Positions 42,101-47,326 of a stretch of DNA of 47,326 bases are shown one piece after another. A program made the position numbers and the translations under genes. Positions within the stretch are counted from its first letter, which is position 1; each line of letters starts with the position of its first letter. Location: contig JACRKC010000012.1 of the NCBI GenBank assembly GCA_016235555.1, forward strand, positions 1 to 47,326. The letters are read 5' to 3'. The stretch is from Verrucomicrobiota bacterium. Lineage in GTDB: Bacteria > Verrucomicrobiota > Verrucomicrobiia > Opitutales > Opitutaceae. Below the pieces are notes generated by a model, which had not been told where the DNA came from, ran no database searches, and worked only from the letters and a program-made list of their open reading frames with translations.

Positions 42101-42323
42101 TGAGGACGATGCGATCGCCGCGGCGGAGCTCGAGCGGGAGGTTGGTCGCGATCGGCTCGATGGCGGCAGGCCGCGCGGTGGTTTTTCCGTCGATGCCGTA
42201 GCGGGCGAGAGCGGGATCGGCGGCGGAGCGTTCGGCGCCGAGGCCGGCGGCAGGCGAGGCGGTGGCGAGGGTGAGGGCGGTGACGATCGAAGCAAATGGG
42301 GTGGGTGATGAAACGCGGGGCAT
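39117..42323 (-). CDS. Exported four-part fusion: SGNH hydrolase, PVC dehydrogenase-like propeller, HEAT repeats, cupredoxin
   Basis: The 1068-residue product has a signal peptide (1-30). An SGNH/GDSL-like esterase (about 60-265) has I-G-N-S78-L, G-F-N144-E-S and N-G-I-H247-L-N. A PVC-type membrane-bound-dehydrogenase propeller (about 365-715) has E-V-N-L-F-A-S-E, repeated D-T-D-G-D-G-R-A-D calcium-type loops and W-G-V-A-F-N-E-W-G-H-H. HEAT-like helices (about 720-890) and a Lys-rich linker follow. The C-terminal azurin/auracyanin-like cupredoxin (945-1068) has copper ligands H983, C1051, H1056 and M1060 (C-x4-H-x3-M). Related PVC proteins often end in cytochrome c; no C-x-x-C-H motif is present here, so the copper centre may replace it as electron acceptor. 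Confidence 0.88.
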   Translation of the reverse strand: MPRVSSPTPFASIVTALTLATASPAAGLGAERSAADPALARYGIDGKTTARPAAIEPIATNLPLELRRGDRIVLIGNSLFERGDEHPHFEALLQAAFPQLELSVRTLAWSADEVDLAPRPKNFGDLHQHLGAQQADVILAAYGFNESFGGPAKLAAFRARLVAFLTQLKSTAYRPGAAPRIVLIAPIANENVPGVPAADLNNSRLAAYARAMEEVAAEQRVGFFDAFGATRAALADPATQLTSNGIHLNDAGYALFARRLFETLFIKPAPAVAPGLLDAIADKNRQFFRRYRPLNTFYYTGDRNATFGYLDFLPAMRGFDVMLANRDARIHALARGEKITAPIDDSNVPPMPPVDTSKAANEWMKPAAELAAFKIDPRFEVNLFASEEQFANLAKPIQLRWDTRGRLWVSCSTTYPHVYPGQEPADKIVILEDTDGDGRADKCTTFAEGLHIPLSFELTDDGRGVYVSEQPHLTLLLDTDGDGRADTRRILFSGFGTEDSHHSLHDFIRTPDGDLLFRESIFLNTQVETAYGPVRARNSSWFQLHPPTQRLTAFGSYPNTNPWGVAFNEWGHHIASHPIFASAFHATNPPFPEQHIDPGTLPAYSGTCGHEFIDSPVWGSALQGFMVKARYKPTNRIELHRWSRVSDHFEEKYDSDIIFSTNLSFIPVDVKFGPRGDLYICDWYNPIKGHMQYSLRDDRRDRTAGRIWRVVPKGAALPPAPRIAGAGVPALLDHLRSPQYRIRDLARRELAARGRATVAPELARWLDALDAKAPRFRQTQLEALWLSRALGETNLPLLRELLACPEPLARAAATAQLRYDHARLADTPTLLRARAGDDDGLVRMEAAITASYVGGAATLDALLPALAKPADNHVAYAIRTSLDSAALAPHWKHAHDSPATKTVSAWIDQQTRDSRAAAKSKAKGKNQKTNPASPEATFDRQPNLLTVQIGTVPERMSFDVKRFTAKAGQPVKLVFSNPDLMQHNLVIVKPGALEEVGIAGNEMAKDPDGIKKDFVPVSDKILHATKLIDPRASVTLRFKAPTTPGLYPYVCTFPGHWPIMNGIMEITP

Positions 42324-42355
42324 GCGACCCGCAGGCTGGAGCGGTTTCAGTCCGG

Positions 42356-42460
42356 ACTGAAGGCAGAACGTGAGACGCGGGCGGCAGGTGAGACCGGGCT
42401 GCGGTCGAGCACGAACACCGCGGTTTCAAGCGCCGGACGCGACCTGACTCGCGCGACCTT
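42356..42460 (-). pseudogene. Remnant of a third copy of the paralogous membrane-protein family
   Basis: The minus strand reads R-P-A-L-E-T-A-V-F-V-L-D-R-S-P-V-S-P-A-A-R-V-S-R-S-A-F. Paralog 1 has R-M-A-L-E-A-A-A-F-V-L-D-R-T-T-V-S-P-A-A-R-A-R-F-A-A-A-L near 38230-38300. DNA also matches (TGCGGTCGAGCACGAAC in both). Only about 35 codons survive, with no start or domain context. It lies between the fusion gene and paralog 2 and is evidence for past duplication and decay. Confidence 0.75.
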
Positions 42461-42482
42461 GAGCTCGCGATGGATCCCGAGA

Positions 42483-43844
42483 TCAGTGCGGGAGGGCCTG
42501 GACGCGGGCGAGGAGTGCGGCACGGTCATCCTCGACCTCCCAGTGCGTTCTGACGACCTTGTCGAAGGACGGGGTGGCCATCACCACGAGTAGTTTGCCG
42601 CCGAGATTTTTGGGGCCTTGAGTGCGCGCGAATGAGTCGGCGATATCCTGGCTGCGAACCGAGAATTTTCCAAGTTCGCGTGCCTCGGCCAACGCGGCGA
42701 GCGAGTAGAGGTGGTCGCCGTGGAGGTTGGCGGTCGCGTTGGGCAGGAAGAGGAACGGGCTGAGGAGCTCGAGCGGTTTGGTGATGCGGGATTTCACCTC
42801 ACTCAGGAGGGGCGTGGTGCTGAAGCGGGATCGATCCGGGATAACCGAAAAGAAAGCGGGATACTCGAGGAGCACCAGGCGACGCGCGCCGGCGGCCGCG
42901 TTGCCTTTCGCCAAGGCGGCGGTGAGACGTTCGCGGAGGGCCGGTGAGGGCGTGTGGCGGTTGAGGATGAAGACGATGGTCTGCTGTGTCATCCGCTGGA
43001 CCACGACGGCGATCATCGTGCGCACGAGCGTGCGGGAGGAGGGCTCGAGCTTTCGCCCGGCTTCGAGCATGGGCAGCACGGTCGCGAGGGCATCATCGCC
43101 GCGGCCATCGAGGGCGAGCTGGCTGGCCATGGCACACGTGCGCTGGGAGAGGGTGCGCCAGACCTGGAACGTGATGAGGTTGGAATCGAACCGGGCCGGC
43201 GCGAGGTCGGCGATGCGAGGGAAGGCGTTGAGTTCAGCGAGCCAGTTGCGCTGCGGGGCGAGGGTGGCCCAATCGGCTTCGAGGCCGGGGCGGTTCTTGA
43301 CGAGGAACTCCTGCCACTTCTCCGGCTCGTGCGGGCCGGCGGCGGACCATGGCACGGACAGCTTCACACCGGCGAACGCCTGGGCCTCAGGCGAGGGATG
43401 CTGCTTCGAGTAGCGCATCAACACCGCGTAGCTTTTCTCGGCGCCATCGAAGGCGGGGGAGATTTCCTCGATCGCGAGCGACCGGCGCACCGTGGGATCA
43501 TCCCACGCGAGCCAGATGAACGCGGGGAGGACGAGGGTCCAGCCGAGCGCGAGTCCCAGCCACGATAGCGGCCGGCGGCGGGTGAGGAGGATCAGCAAAG
43601 CAGCCGGAGTGACCAGGATGAACGCAACCGTGAGTGCGAGGGCGACACCCGAGACGCCCTGGGTGGAGTAGGAGAACAAAGGCGCCATCGCTTCGCGCGC
43701 GGTCGGCGACCAACCGACGAGTGCCAGTCCCAGCAGCAACGTGCAGGCAAGCGTCAGCAGGATCGCGAGCACGGATTTCAGAATACGCCGGGCGGTGAAC
43801 GCCGGGCGGGCGGCGGAGGATGGGGGAGTCTCGGGGGTGGGCAT
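42483..43844 (-). CDS. Membrane-anchored protein of unknown function, paralog 2
   Basis: Function not recognised. 453 residues from the ATG at 43844. Three hydrophobic helices lie in the first 120 residues (I-L-K-S-V-L-A-I-L-L-T-L-A, then S-G-V-A-L-A-L-T-V-A-F-I-L-V and W-L-G-L-A-L-G-W-T-L-V-L-P-A-F-I-W-L). A soluble body follows, sharing long blocks with paralog 1 (E-I-S-P-A-F-D-G-A-E-K-S-Y-A-V-L-M-R-Y-S, F-P-R-I-A-D-L-A-P-A-R-F-D-S-N-L-I, L-E-P-S-S-R-T-L-V-R). The two paralogs flank the fusion-enzyme gene, suggesting they act with it or arose by local duplication. Confidence 0.75.
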   Translation of the reverse strand: MPTPETPPSSAARPAFTARRILKSVLAILLTLACTLLLGLALVGWSPTAREAMAPLFSYSTQGVSGVALALTVAFILVTPAALLILLTRRRPLSWLGLALGWTLVLPAFIWLAWDDPTVRRSLAIEEISPAFDGAEKSYAVLMRYSKQHPSPEAQAFAGVKLSVPWSAAGPHEPEKWQEFLVKNRPGLEADWATLAPQRNWLAELNAFPRIADLAPARFDSNLITFQVWRTLSQRTCAMASQLALDGRGDDALATVLPMLEAGRKLEPSSRTLVRTMIAVVVQRMTQQTIVFILNRHTPSPALRERLTAALAKGNAAAGARRLVLLEYPAFFSVIPDRSRFSTTPLLSEVKSRITKPLELLSPFLFLPNATANLHGDHLYSLAALAEARELGKFSVRSQDIADSFARTQGPKNLGGKLLVVMATPSFDKVVRTHWEVEDDRAALLARVQALPH

Positions 43845-43964
43845 GGCTGGCGATGAGAATCGGGCTACAGGTTCGATGCCGCGTGCGCTGCATGAACGCA
43901 CGTGGGGTGTGGCCGAACCGTGGCACGAAATCCGGGCGCGTGCCAGCCGGCACGCAGGCGGGCA

Positions 43965-44951
43965 TCAGGTTGAACTCCGGGGGGTCGCCGGCACGCGATT
44001 CTTGGCGACAGTGATGATGGCCACGGCGCCGATGATCACGGCGGCGGCGAGGGCGATGCGCGACGTGAGCGGCTCGTCGAGAATCGCCCAGCCGAGGAGG
44101 ACGGCGACGATCGGATTGACGTAGGCGTAAGTGGACACGCGGGCGGGTGTGCTGTGTTTCAGCAGCCAGACGTAGACCGGGAACGCGACGAGCGAGCCGG
44201 CCAGCACGAGGTAGGTCCACGCGAGCCACGACCGCGCGCTGATCGTAGCGAGGTGCACGCGCGGCGCCTCGCCGACGGCGAGGCCGAAGAGGGTCATGAC
44301 CACGCCGCCGCACAGCATCTGGAGCGTGGCAGCCATGAGCGGTTCGGCGCCGCTCTTCGCGTATTTGCTGAAGAGCGAGCCGCCCCACCAGCTGAGGCTG
44401 GCAAAGAGGAGCGCGAGCACGCTGAGCGTGGGCGGACGGATGCCTTCGGGCAGCGCGCCGGGTCCGAGCAGAATGACGAGACCGGCGAGGCCGACGCCGA
44501 AGCCCGCCCAGAGTGCGGCGGTGGGCCTGGTGCCGCCGGGGCGCGCCCACTCCATCAACACCATGAAGAGCGGCGAGGCGCCGAGGATGAGCGTGGTGAG
44601 GCCGGAGGGCACGGTTTGTTCGGCCCACGCGACGACGGCGTTGCCACCGAGCAGCAGCAGGGTGCCGATGATCGCGTGGTCACGCCATTGCGCGCGCGTC
44701 GGTCGCGCGGCGCCGCGGACATTCAGGACGGCGAACAGAAAACCGCCCGCGACGAGGAAACGCACGCCCGCCATCAGAAACGGCGGCATCGTCTCCACGG
44801 CGACGCGGATGCCGAGGTAGGTGCTGCCCCAGATCAGGTAGATCGCGAGGAAGCCGAGGATGAGAGATGCGCGCGAAGGCGCACGAACGGCAGAAGGACT
44901 GAACGGCTGAAGGGCTGAAGCGCCGGATTTCGGCGCGGTGTGGGATGACAT
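43965..44951 (-). CDS. EamA/DMT-family transporter
   Basis: This 328-residue membrane protein has ten hydrophobic helices in two EamA repeats. The first repeat starts A-I-Y-L-I-W-G-S-T-Y-L-G-I-R-V-A-V-E-T-M-P-P-F, with R-F-L-V-A-G-G. The second (about 175-310) has S-L-S-W-W-G-G-S-L and Y-A-Y-V-N-P-I-V-A-V-L-L-G-W-A-I-L-D-E-P-L-T, the classic DMT signature. It most resembles the YedA-like metabolite exporters; the substrate is unknown. The first 27 residues are encoded partly by one arm of an inverted repeat (44891-44977), so a start further downstream is possible. Confidence 0.9.
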   Translation of the reverse strand: MSSHTAPKSGASALQPFSPSAVRAPSRASLILGFLAIYLIWGSTYLGIRVAVETMPPFLMAGVRFLVAGGFLFAVLNVRGAARPTRAQWRDHAIIGTLLLLGGNAVVAWAEQTVPSGLTTLILGASPLFMVLMEWARPGGTRPTAALWAGFGVGLAGLVILLGPGALPEGIRPPTLSVLALLFASLSWWGGSLFSKYAKSGAEPLMAATLQMLCGGVVMTLFGLAVGEAPRVHLATISARSWLAWTYLVLAGSLVAFPVYVWLLKHSTPARVSTYAYVNPIVAVLLGWAILDEPLTSRIALAAAVIIGAVAIITVAKNRVPATPRSST

Positions 44952-44977
44952 GGGTTCAGTCTTTCAGCCGTTCAGTT
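44891..44977. repeat. Inverted repeat spanning the EamA start codon and the GNAT stop codon
   Basis: Arm ACTGAACGGCTGAAGGGCTG (44891-) lies within the first codons of the EamA gene. The inverted arm (44953-44977, ...CAGCCGTTCAGTTTTTCAG) covers the end of the GNAT gene. About 23 bp pair with two mismatches, and the EamA ATG lies in the loop. A hairpin here could limit translation of EamA from a read-through mRNA. Confidence 0.75.
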
Positions 44978-45521
44978 TTTCAGTCGTTGCCGCCGCAGGC
45001 GGTTCGAGGAGCTTGTAGTAGAACACGGTGTCGCAGAACGAGCCGTCGGGGTTGAGGGCGAAGCGCGGGATGGTGCCGACCCGGGTGTAGCCGCAGCGTT
45101 GGTAGAGGCCGTGGGCGTTGCCGGAGGCGCCGGTCTCGAGATAGAGGCAACTGCGACCGCGGGCGTGCGCGGCGTCTTCGAGGGCCTGCATCAGCGCCGT
45201 CGCGATGCCTTGGCAGCGGTGCGCGCGGTGGACGAGGACTTTCTGCACCTCGCCGCGGTGCAGGGAATTCTCGCGGATGGCGAGGGCGAGTTGTGCGGTG
45301 CCGACGATGCGGCCGCCGACGCGCGCGACGAGCATCAGGCGCGTGCCGGTCGTGAGTTCGGCGATCACTTCGCGCCAGTAACCCGCGTAGCGCGAAGCGT
45401 CGACGGGCGGCATGAAACCGACCGAGGCGCCGCTTGCGACAGCGTCGCAGACGATCGCCGCGAGATCGTCGAGATCGGCGGCGGTCGGGGCGGTGGTGAA
45501 GGGCTCGATGGTGAAAGGCAT
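44964..45521 (-). CDS. GNAT-family N-acetyltransferase
   Basis: 185 residues from the ATG at 45521; the longer upstream frame translates an inverted repeat. The acetyl-CoA-binding motif A is at about 100-125 (V-Q-K-V-L-V-H-R-A-H-R-C-Q-G-I-A-T-A-L-M), matching V-x-x-x-x-R-x-x-G-x-G-x-x-L with Cys-Gln variants. Motif B follows (L-Y-L-E-T-G-A-S-G-N-A-H-G-L-Y-Q-R-C-G-Y-T-R-V-G). It resembles small-molecule or aminoglycoside/amino-acid acetyltransferases; the acceptor is unknown. It is 12 bp before the EamA start on the same strand, so a transfer-and-export pair is possible. Its last codons come from a repeat arm. Confidence 0.88.
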   Translation of the reverse strand: MPFTIEPFTTAPTAADLDDLAAIVCDAVASGASVGFMPPVDASRYAGYWREVIAELTTGTRLMLVARVGGRIVGTAQLALAIRENSLHRGEVQKVLVHRAHRCQGIATALMQALEDAAHARGRSCLYLETGASGNAHGLYQRCGYTRVGTIPRFALNPDGSFCDTVFYYKLLEPPAAATTEKLNG

Positions 45522-45538
45522 TTTGAGGCGCGGAATCT

Positions 45539-45606
45539 TTGAACAGGAAGGTCGGGAAGAACGGGAAGAGTCCTTTTCTTCCGGGCCTTCCCGTGCTTCC
45601 TGTTCA
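45539..45606. repeat. Inverted repeat with TTGAACAGGAAG arms
   Basis: Left arm TTGAACAGGAAGGTCGGGAA (45539-) and the inverted right arm (...TTCCCGTGCTTCCTGTTCAA, to 45606) pair over about 31 bp with several mismatches. It fills the gap between the MocR stop and the GNAT start and could end MocR transcripts. Confidence 0.75.
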
Positions 45607-45611
45607 ATCAA

Positions 45612-47054
45612 TCAGAGCTGTTTCCGCGCCAGCTCGCCGAGGGTGCGCACGGCGGTTTCGACGGACTCGGTCCACGGGAGGCCGCAGTTCATGCGCAGGC
45701 AGTTCCGGTAGCGGTCCTTAACAGAAAAGAGCGCGCCGGGGGCGGTGTTGATTTTGTGTTTCAGCGCCTCGCGGTGCAGCTTCAGCGTGTCGACGCCCGG
45801 GGGCATTTCGATCCAGAGCACAAAGCTGCCTTCGGGCCGGCTGATGCGCGTGCCTTGCGGGAAGTGCCGGAGGATGGCCTGCGAGAAGAGGTGGAGCTGG
45901 TGGTGATAGGCGCGACGGATCGAGCGGAGGTGGTGATCATAGCCGCCGTTGCGCAGGAAGTCGGAGACGGTTTTTTGCAGCACGACGGGCGTGCCGAGGG
46001 TGTTGGTGAACTTGAGACGGCGCACGCGCTCGAGGTAGCGACCCGGGGCGCACCAACCCACGCGCAGGGACGGCGCGAGCGTTTTGCCGAACGAGGAGCA
46101 AAGGAGCACACGACCATCGGTGTCCCAGGCCTTGAGCGGTTTCGGACGGCGCTCGCCGAAGTGGAGATCGCCGTAGACGTCGTCCTCGATCGCCGGCACG
46201 TCAAACTCGGTGAGGATCTGGTAGAGCTTCTCCTTGTTCTCGTCGGGCATGCAGGAGCCGAGGGGATTCGAGTAGCTCGGCATGACCATGAGGGCTTTCA
46301 CGTCGTTGTTCGCGAGCGCGTCGCGCGTGGCGTCGAGGCAGATGCCGGTGCGCGGGCCGGTGGGGATTTCGACGACCTTGAGGTTGAGGCTCTGGATGGC
46401 CTCGAGGAAACCGAAGTAGGTGGGAGTCTCGACGGCGACGGTATCGCCAGGCTTGGTGGTCGCACGGAGCGAGAGCGTGAGCGCCTCGGCGCAGCCGATG
46501 GTGATGACGAGTTCGTCGTGCGCGAGCGGACAGCCGGCTTGGAGATAGCGGCGGGCGATCTCGCGGGTGAGCGGATCGTAGGCCCAGTTCATCGCGTAAC
46601 GGCCGAGCAGCGAGGGATCGTTGCGGCCGACGGCGGCGAGGATGCGGGCGAGCTTCTTCGTCGGAAACAGCGTGTGATGCGGGCACGCGGCGCCGAAGGG
46701 CACGAAACTCGGATCGCAGGCGAGGGTGAGAACCTCGGCGGTGAGGTCGTTGACGCCGACGTAGCTCGGCTTGGCCATGGGCCGGGCCATGCGCGGCTCG
46801 CGGGCGTCGGTGGGGAGCCGCGGGCGCACGTAATAGCCGGATTGCGGCCGGGCTTCGATCCAGCCGCGGTTTTCGAGGACGGTGTAGGCCTGGAGGACGG
46901 TCGAGATGCTGACGTCGCGCTGGAGCGACATGCGGCGGACCGACGGGAGCCGGTGGCCGGGGCGGAGCGTGCCCTGCTCGATGAGTTGTTCGAGGGAGCG
47001 CGCGAGTTCCATGTAGAGCGGCGCGGTCGCGGGGTTGGTCAGCGTCTGGATCAT
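45612..47054 (-). CDS. MocR-type regulator: GntR DNA-binding domain fused to aminotransferase domain
   Basis: 480 residues from the ATG at 47054. The winged-helix GntR domain (about 10-80) has P-L-Y-M-E-L-A-R-S-L-E-Q-L-I-E-Q-G and G-H-R-L-P-S-V-R-R-M-S. The aminotransferase class I/II domain (about 110-475) has S-Y-S-N-P-L-G (substrate/PLP contacts), D-D-V-Y-G-D-L and the PLP lysine in S-S-F-G-K-T-L-A-P-S-L-R-V-G-W. MocR proteins sense PLP or amino-compound ligands and control nearby or divergent genes. The downstream GNAT and EamA genes on the same strand are plausible targets. The 272 bp upstream (47055-47326) hold no other gene. Confidence 0.92.
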   Translation of the reverse strand: MIQTLTNPATAPLYMELARSLEQLIEQGTLRPGHRLPSVRRMSLQRDVSISTVLQAYTVLENRGWIEARPQSGYYVRPRLPTDAREPRMARPMAKPSYVGVNDLTAEVLTLACDPSFVPFGAACPHHTLFPTKKLARILAAVGRNDPSLLGRYAMNWAYDPLTREIARRYLQAGCPLAHDELVITIGCAEALTLSLRATTKPGDTVAVETPTYFGFLEAIQSLNLKVVEIPTGPRTGICLDATRDALANNDVKALMVMPSYSNPLGSCMPDENKEKLYQILTEFDVPAIEDDVYGDLHFGERRPKPLKAWDTDGRVLLCSSFGKTLAPSLRVGWCAPGRYLERVRRLKFTNTLGTPVVLQKTVSDFLRNGGYDHHLRSIRRAYHHQLHLFSQAILRHFPQGTRISRPEGSFVLWIEMPPGVDTLKLHREALKHKINTAPGALFSVKDRYRNCLRMNCGLPWTESVETAVRTLGELARKQL

Positions 47055-47262
47055 GTGGGGCGGGAGGGAGGCGGAAGAGCGGAGAGGGTGGAGACGAAAC
47101 AGTAGGGAAAAGGAGCCGGCGAAGGCAGGAGTAGCGGGCGGAGTTTGCAACCAGCACAGTTGGAGAAAACGTGAAAGTGTGACCATGACAATTTGTGGGC
47201 ATGCCGAGTGACGGGTGAAGCATGCCGAAGGGGAGGCGGGTGATGGGTGGGTGCAACCGGAA

Positions 47263-47326
47263 GTGAGGTCAGCCAGCTGTGGCGGCGGTCTGCGACCGCC
47301 GGCGATGCGCCAAGGGTTCTCGTCCG
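47263..47326. repeat. GCGGCGGTC-type inverted repeat, second copy, cut by window edge
   Basis: GTGAGGTCAG followed by GTGGCGGCGGTCTGCGACCG and GATGCGCCAAGGG matches the left half of the element at 27048-27180 (CTGAGGTCAG, GTAGCGGCGGTCGATGACCG, GTTGCGCCAAGGG). The right half lies outside the window. Confidence 0.75.

Noticed and set aside
39117-42323. Cytochrome c domain in the PVC-type fusion protein
   Set aside because: No C-x-x-C-H motif; the nearest word is T-C-G-H. The C-terminal ligands fit a cupredoxin.
43938-43955. Small stem GCGTGCC/GGCACGC after the EamA gene as terminator
   Set aside because: Only 7 bp with no T-run on the coding strand.
1-47326. tRNA or rRNA genes
   Set aside because: No cloverleaf-type or conserved rRNA stretch was recognised; a covariance-model scan was not possible here.

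Overview
This is a GC-rich bacterial chromosome segment with dense genes and very long antisense shadow frames. The gene content points to a Verrucomicrobiota genome, most likely Opitutaceae-like. The pointers are two TonB-dependent receptors with long N-terminal export signals, a PVC-type 'membrane-bound dehydrogenase' propeller fused to a cupredoxin, a glycoamylase-like glycosidase beside a receptor, collagen-like and NHL proteins, and many small palindromic intergenic repeats. The taxonomic call is an inference from these families, not from a marker gene; no rRNA or tRNA gene was recognised.

Layout. (1) 1-8110, minus strand: a complete type I-C CRISPR-Cas operon (cas3-cas5c-cas8c with internal cas11c-cas7-cas4-cas1-cas2). 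It ends at a leader and the first repeat of an array that runs off the left edge. (2) 8382-17314: an NHL-repeat secreted protein, then a TonB receptor plus glycoamylase/CBM9-like enzyme pair (probably one operon), then an ActP-like sodium:solute symporter with its small DUF485-type partner. (3) 17614-19284: an ECF sigma factor followed by a membrane-anchored coiled-coil protein. (4) 19566-20069: a ParE-type toxin with a frameshift and its antitoxin. (5) 20145-27041: a signalling island. It holds a LytTR response regulator, a receiver-TIR-membrane fusion, a LytS-type histidine kinase with a 150-residue Gly/Pro-rich exported loop, a small exported protein made of N-x-D-G repeats, a divergent hybrid histidine kinase and a GYF-like membrane protein. 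(6) 27296-33407: a second TonB receptor, a Tat-exported FAD oxidoreductase and an exported collagen-like protein. (7) 33899-47054: mostly minus-strand genes. They are a Cys/Met-type PLP enzyme, a lone GspF-like protein, a divergent glutamine amidotransferase, two paralogous membrane proteins of unknown function with a remnant of a third, the SGNH-propeller-HEAT-cupredoxin fusion, an EamA transporter, a GNAT acetyltransferase and a MocR-type regulator.

The strongest candidate for an undescribed system is 20145-24178. The exported repeat protein and the extracytoplasmic loop of the kinase share the same motif (N-A-D-G-T-x-T-x-P-x-G...D-P-S-K-x-G-x-R-G). Downstream lie two tandemly duplicated response regulators, one of which has lost its LytTR DNA-binding domain for a TIR domain (with a Glu at the expected NADase position) and a C-terminal membrane helix. 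I infer a surface-signal pathway whose output splits between transcription and a membrane-tethered TIR effector.

Intergenic DNA is rich in palindromic repeats of at least ten families. Two copies of one 117-bp compound palindrome lie 17 kb apart in opposite orientation. Three other elements of 133-137 bp share a nested geometry but not sequence. Several repeats supply the stop codon of the adjacent gene.
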